Positions 1 through 7,715 of a DNA stretch of 31,351 nt are shown in pieces. Within the stretch, counting starts at the first letter, position 1, and every line of letters starts with the position of its first letter. The stretch comes from an uncultured Granulicatella sp. GTDB taxonomy: Bacteria > Bacillota > Bacilli > Lactobacillales > Aerococcaceae. The notes beneath the pieces were generated by a model. It ran no database searches. It saw only the letters and a list, made by a program, of their open reading frames with translations, and had not been told where the DNA came from. The position numbers were made by a program, and so were the translations under genes. Location of the stretch: positions 1 to 31,351 of the forward strand of contig CAKPVL010000018.1 of the NCBI GenBank assembly GCA_934193545.1, read 5' to 3'.

Positions 1-264
1 GAAGCAACAACTACAACGGCTTCTACAACAACAGAAGCAACAACTACAACAGCTTCAACAACAACAGAAGCAACAACTACAACGGCTTCAACAACAACAG
101 AAGCAACAACTACAACGGCTTCAACAACAACAGAAGCAACAACTACAACAGCTTCAACAACAACAGAAGCAACAACTACAACGGCTTCTACAACAACAGA
201 AGCAACAACTACAACAGCTTCAACAACAACAGAAGCAACAACAACTACAGCTTCTACAACAACT
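1..264 (+). repeat. Eight tandem 33-bp coding repeats
   Basis: Eight in-frame 33-bp units start at 1, 34, 67, 100, 133, 166, 199 and 232, each encoding EATTTTASTTT. Differences are almost all synonymous (acg/aca, tct/tca). The last unit is rearranged at the DNA level but encodes the same peptide. The array continues beyond the left edge. Confidence 0.95.
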
Positions 265-444
265 GAAGGAACTACTACTGAAGGTTCAACAACAGAAACT
301 CCAGCAGTTCCAACAACAGAAGAACCAAAACGTCCTGAATTACCAAATACAGGTACAGCAAAAGGATTCACTGTTATCATTGGTGGCGTACTTGTGGTTG
401 TAGCGGCAGCGTTATTATTCACTCGTAAAAAAGAAAGCAAATAA
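1..444 (+). CDS. LPXTG-anchored surface protein, C-terminal part (5' truncated by the window)
   Basis: An open frame runs from base 1 to a TAA at 442-444. It starts with eight copies of an 11-residue Thr/Ala/Ser/Glu repeat (EATTTTASTTT), followed by a Pro/Glu/Thr-rich stretch. The end is a classical sortase signal: LPNTG, a hydrophobic segment of about 20 residues (VIIGGVLVVVAAALLF) and a short positive tail, TRKKESK. Sortase A should cleave between Thr and Gly and link the protein to peptidoglycan. The repeat resembles a wall-spanning stalk and is likely a glycosylation or extension region. The ligand-binding N-terminus lies outside the window, so its function cannot be given. The sorting signal is seen directly; the stalk role is inference. 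Confidence 0.93.
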   Translation, partial: EATTTTASTTTEATTTTASTTTEATTTTASTTTEATTTTASTTTEATTTTASTTTEATTTTASTTTEATTTTASTTTEATTTTASTTTEGTTTEGSTTETPAVPTTEEPKRPELPNTGTAKGFTVIIGGVLVVVAAALLFTRKKESK

Positions 445-456
445 TCTTAAATGACG

Positions 457-489
457 AAGGAGTCTTACGAAAGTAAGGCTTCTTTTTTT
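457..489 (+). terminator. Intrinsic terminator after the LPXTG gene
   Basis: The arms AAGGAGTCTTAC and GTAAGGCTTCTT pair around a GAAA loop, with G-U pairs, and are followed by a run of seven T. It lies 12 bases after the stop codon. Confidence 0.88.
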
Positions 490-517
490 GCAAATTTTTT
501 CATGAGTCAAATCCACT

Positions 518-546
518 TTCATATTGACGCGAAAGTTTGCTATAAT
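518..546 (+). promoter_or_regulatory. Extended -10 promoter for the phosphatase-protease-two-component operon
   Basis: TATAAT at 541-546 is preceded by TG at -15/-14 (TGCTATAAT). The -35 is weak (TTCATA at 518-523, 17-bp spacer). A GAGGTG ribosome site follows, upstream of the ATG at 578. Confidence 0.75.
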
Positions 547-577
547 AGACAGTAACAGAGCAATTGAGGTGTAGAAA

Positions 578-1312
578 ATGAAAAAAACGTATTTTATTAT
601 TGGTGATATTCACGGCGAAGCAGACATGATGGAAGAAATGCTTCAAAACTGGGACGAAGAAACTCAGCAACTTGTCTTCATGGGAGACTTGATTGACCGT
701 GGACCAGACAATAAACGTAGTGTCCTTACAGGGATGAAATATGCGAAAGAGAAAAACGCATGGTATTTGATGGGAAATCATGAAGTAATGTTCCTGGCAT
801 TTATCGACGATCCTGAAGGACGTTTTCCACACTACTTCAGAAACAATGGGGATACAACGATTAATGACTTACTCGGTCGCCCACAAGGTACTCCAGTCAA
901 TCCTGTGGAAGATGCCGAAGCGATTAAAGCACAATATCCAGAACTCATCGCGTTTCTAAGAGAACGTCCTCTCTTTATCGATGAAGGCGACTTGCTCTTA
1001 GCGCATGCTGGGGTGGATTTACGCTTAGACGACTGGCATGACACTGAGCCAAAAGACTTCTACTGGATTCGTGAGCCATTCCATAAAGGGGCCAACAATA
1101 CTGGCAAGACGATTATCTTCGGTCACACACCTTTACGTGGCTTAAACGAAGATGGCGACTTTATGAAATTATGGCAACATGATGGTAAAATCGGTATCGA
1201 TGGCGGAGCTGTTTTTGGCGGCGCGCTTCACGGTATCGTATGGCATGATGGCAAAATCGAAAAAATCTATAGCATTAAAAATACAAAACCAGTCCGTTTC
1301 ACGGATGACTAG
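578..1312 (+). CDS. Calcineurin-like metallophosphoesterase (Ser/Thr phosphatase or diadenosine tetraphosphatase type)
   Basis: The 244-residue protein carries the signatures of the PPP/metallophosphatase family: GDIHG at residues 9-13, GDLIDRGPD at 36-44, GNHE at 66-69, then LLAHAGVDLR and FGHTPL. These supply the Asp, His and Asn ligands of a two-metal centre. Related bacterial enzymes hydrolyse phosphoserine/phosphothreonine or symmetric diadenosine tetraphosphate; the sequence alone does not decide the substrate. It has no signal peptide, so it should be cytosolic. GAGGTG before the ATG and an extended -10 promoter support the start. The protease gene begins nine bases after the stop, so this is the first gene of a likely four-gene operon ending with the two-component system. 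Confidence 0.88.
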   Translation: MKKTYFIIGDIHGEADMMEEMLQNWDEETQQLVFMGDLIDRGPDNKRSVLTGMKYAKEKNAWYLMGNHEVMFLAFIDDPEGRFPHYFRNNGDTTINDLLGRPQGTPVNPVEDAEAIKAQYPELIAFLRERPLFIDEGDLLLAHAGVDLRLDDWHDTEPKDFYWIREPFHKGANNTGKTIIFGHTPLRGLNEDGDFMKLWQHDGKIGIDGGAVFGGALHGIVWHDGKIEKIYSIKNTKPVRFTDD

Positions 1313-1321
1313 AGGTGTTCT

Positions 1322-1969
1322 ATGAAGAAAAATGCGGTTCTATTATGGGTTGTTTACTTTTTAAACTTGATGGTTTTCCCGGCGTTCTTTATTCGTTATA
1401 CGTCTTCGGGGCCAAGTGTGGATACAAATGCCTACCTGATTCTTCAACTGGTTTCAACAGTGATTGGGGTCGCATTGTTCCGCGAGAAGCTTGTGGAAGG
1501 GTTCAAAAACTTCATCAAGCGTCCGTTTATTCGAGATTTGGCGATTGGATACGCACTTCGAATCGGATTAGCAATTGCGGTTGCTAGGTTTATTGGAGAT
1601 GTGACGTCGGACAACCAAGAACAAATTGAAAAAATGATGAGCGCAAACGACGCCGTCTTGATGTTTGTTCTAGTATGCGTTGTGGCGCCAATCTTAGAAG
1701 AATTGGTGTTTCGTGAAGCCATCATCGGTTCGTTTAAGAAATCGCTCAATATTCACGTATTAACGTTTATTTCTGCCTTCCTATTTATCTTGCTTCACTC
1801 GCTCTCAAAAGATGCTGGTGGAATTGACTGGATGGCATCCTTAATGTACGTTCCATTAACCATTCCAATCGTTGGGATGTATCGTTATTATAACGACAAT
1901 GTTTTTGCATCTATTTCGATGCATTTTCTCAACAATCTTATCGCGTTTTTATTTTTATTAAATCAGTAA
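1322..1969 (+). CDS. CPBP-family intramembrane metalloprotease (CAAX protease / bacteriocin-processing type)
   Basis: A 215-residue membrane protein with several hydrophobic segments. It has the CPBP (Abi) motifs: motif 1 EELVFR with Glu126-Glu127 and Arg131, a motif 2 histidine at His159 (LLHSLS), and motif 3 HFLNN with His201 and Asn205. These are the expected catalytic and metal-binding residues of glutamate-type intramembrane proteases, related to Rce1 and to bacteriocin self-immunity proteins. GAGGTG lies upstream of the ATG. The gene sits nine bases after the phosphatase and 18 before the kinase, so it is probably co-transcribed with the two-component system and may have an envelope-stress role (inference). 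The substrate is unknown. Confidence 0.88.
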   Translation: MKKNAVLLWVVYFLNLMVFPAFFIRYTSSGPSVDTNAYLILQLVSTVIGVALFREKLVEGFKNFIKRPFIRDLAIGYALRIGLAIAVARFIGDVTSDNQEQIEKMMSANDAVLMFVLVCVVAPILEELVFREAIIGSFKKSLNIHVLTFISAFLFILLHSLSKDAGGIDWMASLMYVPLTIPIVGMYRYYNDNVFASISMHFLNNLIAFLFLLNQ

Positions 1970-1987
1970 TGACAAAGGGGTGAAATC

Positions 1988-3112
1988 ATGAAAATCGATC
2001 AATGGGTACGATTCATTATTCGGTATGGTTTCATCCTTTTTGCGCTTTTTGAATGGTCGCAACTGCCGAATATGAACGCAGGGGACATCGGCTTCTTCTT
2101 TGGATTTATCGCACTGGTGCAAGTTGGCTATTATTCATTGAAATATCAGTGGTATATCCTCGTTGAAGGCATCGCGGTCGTCCTCCTTTGTTTGTATTTC
2201 CATACCATTTTTACAGGACTGATTCTTCTTCTCTGTTTTGAGGTGAGTCTACGATTCTCCTTTAGAAATGCATTGATTCTACAGTTGATATTAGGGGCGG
2301 TCGTTATCGTTCCAGCTGTTCAACAAGGGGACAGCATTCAAGTGGTGATGACCTTGTTCTTCCTTTTATTCTTCTCTTATGGAAATCATATTTTAGAAGA
2401 GCGAAGAGCGCTGCAAGAAGAGTTGGAAAAAGCCGAGCAAAAACTTAGCGAGCAACGGTATGACTTGCAACAAGCCCAATATAAAATGGGAACGATGAAG
2501 GAAATTTTCACGCTGCAAGAGCGAAACCGAATTTCTCGTGAGATTCACGATTCAGTGGGACATAGTCTGTCCACGATTATTATTCAGCTAGGGGCGATTT
2601 CGCAACTGGCCAAACAACAAAATTCACCGATTCAAGAAATGAGCGAAGGGCTTCGTGATTTTGCGGTCGAAGGATTGCAAGAAGTGCGTAAGATTGTTCA
2701 TGACTTGAAGCCGGAACAAATGGATAAGAAGCAGTTGGACATTGCGCTGGAAGAATTTTTCCACGAGGTACAAGTCAACAGCGGTATCGATATTCAATTT
2801 AGAAAAAATGAGCCAACCTTCTCTCTTACAAGTGAGGCAGAGCTCAGTATTTTCCGTGGGGTCCAAGAGGCGATTACCAACGCGATGCGACACGGACAAG
2901 CGACGCGCATTACCGTGCTACTGATGTATAATCCATCGCAATTAGTCGTGACGATTAAGGATAACGGAACCGGAGCGGTCGATTTAGCTCCAAAAGGCGG
3001 ACTCAAATCCCTCCAAGAACGACTCAGAGGAGAAGGTGGATCCGTGACACTTGAGGCGTCAAATCCTGGCGTGACCGTGCAAATGATCCTACCGAATACA
3101 GAAAAACAATAG
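1988..3112 (+). CDS. Sensor histidine kinase, NarL/DesK type (HisKA_3), LnrJ-like
   Basis: A 374-residue kinase. Residues about 10-130 hold four to five hydrophobic segments with very short loops, so there is no obvious extracellular sensor domain, as in intramembrane-sensing kinases. A coiled-coil linker at about 135-175 leads to the HisKA_3 dimerisation box ERNRISREIHDSVGHS with phospho-acceptor His187. The ATPase domain has the N box around Asn298 (EAITNAMRHG), DNGTG at 325-329 and a GGLKSLQERL lid region. Its partner is the response regulator 14 bases downstream. Together with the ABC ATPase and two permeases further on, the arrangement equals the linearmycin-type lnrJKLMN locus of Bacillus. 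Detection of membrane-active compounds is therefore the best guess; the ligand is not known. Confidence 0.9.
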   Translation: MKIDQWVRFIIRYGFILFALFEWSQLPNMNAGDIGFFFGFIALVQVGYYSLKYQWYILVEGIAVVLLCLYFHTIFTGLILLLCFEVSLRFSFRNALILQLILGAVVIVPAVQQGDSIQVVMTLFFLLFFSYGNHILEERRALQEELEKAEQKLSEQRYDLQQAQYKMGTMKEIFTLQERNRISREIHDSVGHSLSTIIIQLGAISQLAKQQNSPIQEMSEGLRDFAVEGLQEVRKIVHDLKPEQMDKKQLDIALEEFFHEVQVNSGIDIQFRKNEPTFSLTSEAELSIFRGVQEAITNAMRHGQATRITVLLMYNPSQLVVTIKDNGTGAVDLAPKGGLKSLQERLRGEGGSVTLEASNPGVTVQMILPNTEKQ

Positions 3113-3126
3113 AAACGAGGAGAACC

Positions 3127-3777
3127 ATGACAAACCCAATCAAACTTATTATTGCCGACGATGAAATGCTCATCCGTACGGGTTTAAAAATCATGCTTGA
3201 AGCGAGCGGTAATGTCGAAGTCCTCGCTTTAGCAGAGAGCGGACGTGCGGCTTTTGAAGCCTGCAAGGAGCACCAACCAGATGTGGTCTTGATGGATATT
3301 CGCATGCCTGAGAGTAACGGAATTGAAGGAACGAAGCTGATTAAAGAGGCCTTTCCAGAGGTGAAGGTGCTGATTGTGACGACCTTCCAAGATACTGAAT
3401 ATATTGTCGAAGCCGTGCAAAATGGTGCTTCGGGGTATTTATTAAAAGACAGTAGTCCAGAGGCGATTCTTGACGGGATTAAAGTCGCTTTGTCTGGAAA
3501 AGTCGTGATGGATACAGTGATTTCAGAGGCGCTACTGACGAATACGACGGTTGAGAAGCCTGCAAGCTTTGATGCGGAAAAATGGGGACTCACACCGCGT
3601 GAGGTAGAGCTCATCCAACAAGTGGCACAAGGTTTAAGCAATAAAGAAATCGCGCAAACGCTCTTCCTTTCAGAAGGAACCGTAAAAAATAATATTAGTA
3701 CGATTTTATCGAAATTAGAATTGCGTGACCGCACGCAACTTGTGATTTTCGCATACGAAAATAAACTCAAACAATAA
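3127..3777 (+). CDS. LuxR/NarL-family response regulator, partner of the upstream kinase
   Basis: The 216-residue regulator has an N-terminal receiver with the acidic pair Asp11-Asp12, phospho-acceptor Asp57 (VVLMDIRMP), the switch Thr85/Thr86 and Lys107 (YLLKD). A C-terminal LuxR-type helix-turn-helix spans about residues 154-205 (LTPREVELI, SNKEIAQTLFLSEGTVKNNI). GAGGAG precedes the ATG. It is the last gene before a strong terminator, while the next transcription unit (small peptide plus ABC transporter) has its own promoter with symmetric sites upstream. That makes the ABC operon the likely target (inference). Confidence 0.93.
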   Translation: MTNPIKLIIADDEMLIRTGLKIMLEASGNVEVLALAESGRAAFEACKEHQPDVVLMDIRMPESNGIEGTKLIKEAFPEVKVLIVTTFQDTEYIVEAVQNGASGYLLKDSSPEAILDGIKVALSGKVVMDTVISEALLTNTTVEKPASFDAEKWGLTPREVELIQQVAQGLSNKEIAQTLFLSEGTVKNNISTILSKLELRDRTQLVIFAYENKLKQ

Positions 3778-3784
3778 TCAAGAC

Positions 3785-3848
3785 TGCTCCGATTCTTTCA
3801 GACAAACCACCATGGAGTATAGAATCTGAAAGAGTCGGGGCATTTTTT
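3785..3848 (+). terminator. Strong intrinsic terminator after the response regulator
   Basis: Arms at 3785-3802 (TGCTCCGATTCTTTCAGA) and 3825-3842 (TCTGAAAGAGTCGGGGCA) pair over 18 positions with G-U pairs, followed by six T. It separates the two-component operon from the ABC operon. Confidence 0.92.
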
Positions 3849-3860
3849 ATAGAAAACATG

Positions 3861-3922
3861 ACTTTAGTCACGGTATGTGATGACGTTTTGGACTATAGAC
3901 TCCGATGGGTGTTTGCTATGAT
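3861..3922 (+). promoter_or_regulatory. Extended -10 promoter of the ABC operon with possible regulator sites
   Basis: TGCTATGAT gives an extended -10, hexamer TATGAT at 3917-3922; no good -35 lies at the usual distance. About 50-60 bp upstream are two small symmetric elements: ACT-TT-AGT at 3861-3868 and TCAC-N5-GTGA at 3868-3880. The first fits the ACT-N1-3-AGT half-site pattern reported for VraR/LiaR-type regulators. A weak -35 with upstream symmetry suggests activation by the adjacent response regulator, which is inference. Confidence 0.5.
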
Positions 3923-3952
3923 AAGGGTACAAATAAGTAGGAGGCTAAACAA

Positions 3953-4051
3953 ATGAACGAATCCAAGAAGACCCCTAAAGATTTAAAAGAGGAAGCAATT
4001 GTAGCGATTGTTCTTTGTTTATTAACAGCCATTCTTTCATTTATTCGATAA
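3953..4051 (+). CDS. 32-residue single-span membrane peptide ahead of the ABC transporter
   Basis: An ATG at 3953, eight bases after a perfect AGGAGG (3939-3944), opens a 32-codon frame ending TAA at 4049-4051. The N-terminal half is charged (MNESKKTPKDLKEEA) and the C-terminal half is one hydrophobic helix (IVAIVLCLLTAILSF) ending in Arg. The ATPase ATG follows 12 bases later, so the peptide is the first gene of the ABC operon. The strong ribosome site, dedicated promoter and charge/hydrophobic partition argue that it is translated. I do not recognise the family. It could be a small regulatory subunit of the transporter or kinase; that is inference from position only. Confidence 0.7.
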   Translation: MNESKKTPKDLKEEAIVAIVLCLLTAILSFIR

Positions 4052-4063
4052 AGAGGTGTACAT

Positions 4064-4996
4064 ATGATTGAAATTAAAGACGTAACCAAATCTTATGGAC
4101 GACAAAAAGTCCTACAAAATGTTTCCTTTGAAATTATGGAGGGGGAACTATTCGGTTTGCTTGGTCCAAACGGGGCCGGGAAAAGTACATTGATTGATAT
4201 TCTGACAGGGATTCAATCGATGGATAGCGGCGACATTTTCATTAATGGAAAGTCGATTAAAACCGATAAAGTAGAAATTCGAAAACACTTAGGCTTAGTG
4301 CCACAAGATATCGCGCTTCTTGAGGAATTGAACGCGGTCGACAACTTAGAATACTTCGGTGGACTTTACGGGTTAGCAGGAGCTGAGTTAAAGAGCCAAA
4401 TTGAGAAGTTGCTGGAAGTGGCCGGTCTCACCGACAAGAAGAAAGAAAAAGTGAAAAACTACTCCGGCGGGATGAAACGTCGCTTGAATATTGCCGTTGC
4501 GATGTTGCATAATCCTTCGATTTTGATTTTAGATGAACCAACTGTCGGGGTTGATGCGCAGTCTCGTCAACATATCTTCGACTATATTCAGTCTCTCGCC
4601 GAACAAGGCACGACAATTCTTTATACTTCGCACTATATGGAGGAAATCGAAGCCCTCTGTAAGCGCGTCTTCATTCTCGATTTAGGAGAAGAAGTGGCGT
4701 ATGGCACGAAAGAAGAAGTGAAAAAACTCGTGGGCCATACACAAACAGTGGCTCTCACATTGGACCGCGTACCTGCTGGATTTGACGAAGTGTTGAAGAA
4801 TAGCGAAAACGGCATTCAATTTGTAAAAGTCGACGGCCAAGACATGGAACTCACGGTCGACCAAACGATTTTCTCGATGATGAAATTGATTGAGCAAGTT
4901 GAACTGGCACAACTCGTGATTAAATCCGTCAACGTAAAAGAAACGACATTAGAAGAGGCGTTCTTACAATTAACAGGAAAGACGCTTCGTGATTAA
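4064..4996 (+). CDS. ABC transporter ATP-binding protein, LnrL-like
   Basis: A 310-residue ABC-2-type ATPase. Walker A is GPNGAGKST at residues 34-42, the Q-loop is Gln81, the signature is YSGGMKRRL at 133-141, Walker B is ILILDEP at 153-159, and the switch histidine is His190 (YTSHYMEE). An extra C-terminal domain of about 90 residues (from about 220) is typical of DrrA/CcmA-type ATPases that energise separate permeases. GAGGTG precedes the ATG. The two permease genes follow with a 9-bp gap and then a 4-bp overlap, giving a complete exporter. In linearmycin- and bacitracin-type systems such exporters remove membrane-active antibiotics; the substrate here is unknown. Confidence 0.93.
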   Translation: MIEIKDVTKSYGRQKVLQNVSFEIMEGELFGLLGPNGAGKSTLIDILTGIQSMDSGDIFINGKSIKTDKVEIRKHLGLVPQDIALLEELNAVDNLEYFGGLYGLAGAELKSQIEKLLEVAGLTDKKKEKVKNYSGGMKRRLNIAVAMLHNPSILILDEPTVGVDAQSRQHIFDYIQSLAEQGTTILYTSHYMEEIEALCKRVFILDLGEEVAYGTKEEVKKLVGHTQTVALTLDRVPAGFDEVLKNSENGIQFVKVDGQDMELTVDQTIFSMMKLIEQVELAQLVIKSVNVKETTLEEAFLQLTGKTLRD

Positions 4997-5005
4997 GGAG
5001 GACTT

Positions 5006-6160
5006 ATGAGATACATTCGTTATATTAAAGCCAATTTAATATCCGCTCTGAAGTCTTTTCCAGCGCTGTTACTCATGGTCTTAATGCCATTTCTATTAAC
5101 GCTATTCTTGGCGTTTACCACAAAGAGTGCCTTTAATCCATCTGATTTAACGATTGAAACGAAGATTTATATCGATAATCAAGACAAAGGCGCTTACGGA
5201 GAACAAATCGTGGCGTTGTTTGAGCAACTCACTGAGGAAAAACAAATTGCGCTGACAAGTGTGAAAGACGATGCCAAAATCATTGCGACGATTCCAGCTG
5301 ATTTTACAGAGTCGATTCAAACGCGTTCGCAAGCAACTCCGATTACCATCGAAAAATCAGGGCGAACATCGAGTACGTCACTTGCGGTGTATGAATCGCT
5401 CTTAAAAACAGTGACTTCGCAATTGTTAGAAGCCAGTTCGGTGATGCATGAAGTCGCAGAAAGTAAAAATGCATCCATTACACCTGAACAAGCAGCAGGG
5501 ATGCTTGCATCCTTACAACAGGAAATCGCAGCGGGTGCCTTCGAGACGGACCAAGTGGAAGCTGAATCCCAAGTGACTGCGAACCAACACTACGCAATTA
5601 CAGGGCTTGGATTTCTATTCATCATTTTCCTTGAAAATGCGATGCGATTTGGGGTACAACGAGAACTCAGCGGTCTTCGCAAACGCTTGAACGTATTGCC
5701 ATTTAGCATTTGTGAACGAGACAGACTCGATTTAGCCGTGAATATGATCGCGACGACGCTATTGTCATTCGTGTATATCGGTCTATGGAAAATCCTCGAT
5801 CCAACAACTTTTGGAGGAAACATCGGCAGCATCTTTGTCCTCATCGTTTTCTATAGTTTAGTCTTTAATGTTCTTGGAAACTTACTCGGAAATTTCGTGA
5901 CGGAGAAGAACCTACAAGCCTTCTCTACTGGAATCAACTTGGGTTACATGCTCTTATCGGGTCTCATCCCGCTAGATCGTGTTAGTTCAACCTTTAGTTT
6001 CCTAAGCGGAAATCCGTTTCGCCAATTTACTTACACACCATTTATCGATGTGATGAATGGCGTGTCGATGAAAGGAATGGCTATGGTTGCCGCACCGATT
6101 ATTTTAGTGTTAGGGGTTGCCTTTAACTGGTCATTGAAGAGAAAGGAGGCGCGTCAATGA
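5006..6160 (+). CDS. ABC-2 type permease, LnrM-like
   Basis: The 384-residue permease has one N-terminal membrane helix (about residues 16-38). A large extracellular region (about 40-195) follows, rich in Gln, Glu and Thr, and then a cluster of about five helices towards the C-terminus, which is the ABC2_membrane_3 layout. AAGGAGG lies just before the ATG. It overlaps the next permease by ATGA (6157-6160), which implies translational coupling and a heteromeric pair. The role, movement of a hydrophobic compound with the upstream ATPase, is inferred from the family and from the operon. Confidence 0.88.
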   Translation: MRYIRYIKANLISALKSFPALLLMVLMPFLLTLFLAFTTKSAFNPSDLTIETKIYIDNQDKGAYGEQIVALFEQLTEEKQIALTSVKDDAKIIATIPADFTESIQTRSQATPITIEKSGRTSSTSLAVYESLLKTVTSQLLEASSVMHEVAESKNASITPEQAAGMLASLQQEIAAGAFETDQVEAESQVTANQHYAITGLGFLFIIFLENAMRFGVQRELSGLRKRLNVLPFSICERDRLDLAVNMIATTLLSFVYIGLWKILDPTTFGGNIGSIFVLIVFYSLVFNVLGNLLGNFVTEKNLQAFSTGINLGYMLLSGLIPLDRVSSTFSFLSGNPFRQFTYTPFIDVMNGVSMKGMAMVAAPIILVLGVAFNWSLKRKEARQ

Positions 6161-7257
6161 ATCTTGTAAGAATGACAATCTTTCATTTGAAACGATTATT
6201 GAAAATGCCACTAATTCTCTTTACGATGATTGGAATGCCAGCTCTTATCAATGGAATGATGCTTGCCTCGCAAGGAACGGTGGATACGAAAGCGCCAAGT
6301 ACGGTCGCAAAAACCGTTGCCTTTGTATTCAACGAGGGAAATGAGGAGTACGAAGAATTAATTGCGCCGTATATTCGAGAAGAAAATGTGTACTTCGATT
6401 TAGACAGCGCGAAAGAGGCTTTGAAAAAAGGTGAAATGACCGTTATTTACGAAGTGCCTGCGAACTATTTACAGAAGGCGAAAGAAGGCCAAGTGCCAAC
6501 GATTCGCATCTGGAATACGCAGCGCGGCACAAGAGACTTTCTTCTTGATGCACAGTTGACGAAGGTGTTAAAAGAAGTCATACTAAACGCGAAATTGCAA
6601 CAAACAGGCGTATTGACGAAAGAGGAGACCTTGCCAGAGACGGACAATCAAATGGTGGTTACTATCAATGAAACGAAGACGAGTGTTGCGAGTGGAGTAG
6701 TCATGCTCATCTCTCTCCTTTATGTCATCACGAATGCATCAGTGATTGCTTCGGACTGGATTAACTTCAAGAAGAGTCACGTGTTGAAACGCTCAGTCGT
6801 CTCTCCACGTTCTAATTTGGAGATTACACTTTCGTTCTTATTGGCGTACTTTATCTTTATGTTTATCGTTAATATGCTCCTTATGGCAGTGATGGTCATG
6901 ACAGGCCTCGTTCCAGAAATGAACTGGGGAGTGTTTACGGGACTATTAGCCGTAACGATTATTTACAGTCTCTGCCTGAACTTATTCTTCTTCAGAATTT
7001 TCAAAGCACCAGGACACGCGACGACGTTTGGAGTGCTGTTTGTCATGGTGATGGCGGGGATTGGAATGCCAGCAGCGTTTGGTGATTTTGGAGGAAGCTG
7101 GCTCAGAATTGTGGCGTATATCAGCCCGATTTACTGGTTGTACAAGTCGATTGACCTTCAAACGCTCTTCCCATCAGTCTGGGTTATCCTTGCGATGGCA
7201 GGGGTCTACCTCACTGCAGGAAGCTACCGCCTTGAACAGTATGTGCAAAATAAATAG
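6157..7257 (+). CDS. ABC-2 type permease, LnrN-like
   Basis: The 366-residue second permease has the same plan as its neighbour: an N-terminal helix at about 15-35, a soluble extracellular domain to about residue 180, then five to six helices. A GNSP-like tail is not evident. The start ATG overlaps the previous stop (ATGA). The frame ends TAG at 7255-7257, and the first arm of the structured repeat element begins a few bases later, so the element must lie in this operon's 3' untranslated region. Substrate specificity cannot be read from the sequence. Confidence 0.87.
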   Translation: MNLVRMTIFHLKRLLKMPLILFTMIGMPALINGMMLASQGTVDTKAPSTVAKTVAFVFNEGNEEYEELIAPYIREENVYFDLDSAKEALKKGEMTVIYEVPANYLQKAKEGQVPTIRIWNTQRGTRDFLLDAQLTKVLKEVILNAKLQQTGVLTKEETLPETDNQMVVTINETKTSVASGVVMLISLLYVITNASVIASDWINFKKSHVLKRSVVSPRSNLEITLSFLLAYFIFMFIVNMLLMAVMVMTGLVPEMNWGVFTGLLAVTIIYSLCLNLFFFRIFKAPGHATTFGVLFVMVMAGIGMPAAFGDFGGSWLRIVAYISPIYWLYKSIDLQTLFPSVWVILAMAGVYLTAGSYRLEQYVQNK

Positions 7258-7459
7258 GACGGACAAAACTCACGTCAAACATCTTTGGATGTTTCAATAG
7301 TCATCATTATAAGGATACCGCCAAGAGCCTGTAGTCTCTTGGCTACCGAGCTTCAAACTGCCGCTAGGAAATGAATTTCCCAGCGGCAGTAATTCACATC
7401 GGTTATGATTCCCTACAATGATGACTATTGCATCCAAAGTGTTCTTCGTGTTTTTGTCC
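7258..7459 (+). repeat. Structured 3'-UTR element, copy 1 (complete)
   Basis: Left arm 7261-7314 pairs with right arm 7411-7459, including an uninterrupted 14-bp block (CAATAGTCATCATT at 7296-7309 with its complement at 7418-7431) and a CTTTGGATG block. Inside are ACCG, then hairpin 1 (GCCAAGAG 7320-7327, loop 7328-7335, CTCTTGGC 7336-7343) and AGCTTCAAA at 7349-7357. Hairpin 2 follows at 7358-7389 (CTGCCGCT base, GGAAAT/ATTTCC top), then TTCACAT. It starts three bases after the permease stop codon, on the same strand. It is not coding in any convincing frame. The best reading is a structured RNA at the end of the ABC operon transcript. Confidence 0.8.
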
Positions 7460-7552
7460 TTTTTGCTTAACAGTTAAAGAGGTGCTTTCTGGGTGAGGTG
7501 CCCCACAAGATAAAAAGCTGATGAGAAGTGCGTTCTCAGGTTGAAGGGGAAC
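7451..7552 (+). repeat. Direct repeat unit A (tail of element copy 1)
   Basis: About 101 bp from TTTTGTCC to GGGGAAC recurs at 7716-7816 with about five mismatches counted by eye. It holds a small palindrome (TTAACAGTTAA) and a TGAGAA/TTCTCA hairpin. No open frame is supported. Confidence 0.9.
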
Positions 7553-7559
7553 TTGACGA

Positions 7560-7685
7560 GTAGTGACAATAGCTGCACCGGATTGAGCCTTACGTCTCAA
7601 TTCCTTTCAAGCTTCAAACTGTCGCTAGGAAATAAATTTCTTAGCGGCAGTAATTCACATTGAATGCACTCGCTATTGTTCCTAC
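7560..7685 (+). repeat. Structured 3'-UTR element, copy 2 (left outer arm missing)
   Basis: The inner arms pair: GTAGTGACAATAGC starting at 7560 against the complement of 7671-7685. GCACCGG is followed by hairpin 1 (GGATTGAG 7580-7587, loop CCTTACGT, CTCAATTCC 7596-7604) and AAGCTTCAAA at 7609-7618. Hairpin 2 at 7619-7650 (CTGTCGCT base, GGAAAT/ATTTCT top) leads to TTCACAT. The right outer arm (about 7686-7723) has no partner, because the sequence to the left is the tail of copy 1. This copy therefore looks fused in tandem, with its left outer arm lost. Confidence 0.75.
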
Positions 7686-7715
7686 TATAGAATCCATGGA
7701 GCTTTTCGTGTCCTG

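Noticed and set aside
1..264. Regularly spaced 33-bp repeats that might suggest a CRISPR array
   Set aside because: Repeats are contiguous without spacers, stay in frame, and encode the stalk of an LPXTG protein.
3024..3770. A 248-codon open frame on the minus strand
   Set aside because: It lies opposite the response regulator, which has clear domains and a ribosome site; the antisense product has no recognisable family.
7403..7600. Short minus-strand frame in the repeat region
   Set aside because: No ribosome site or family; it falls within non-coding structured repeats and is not kept in the second copy.
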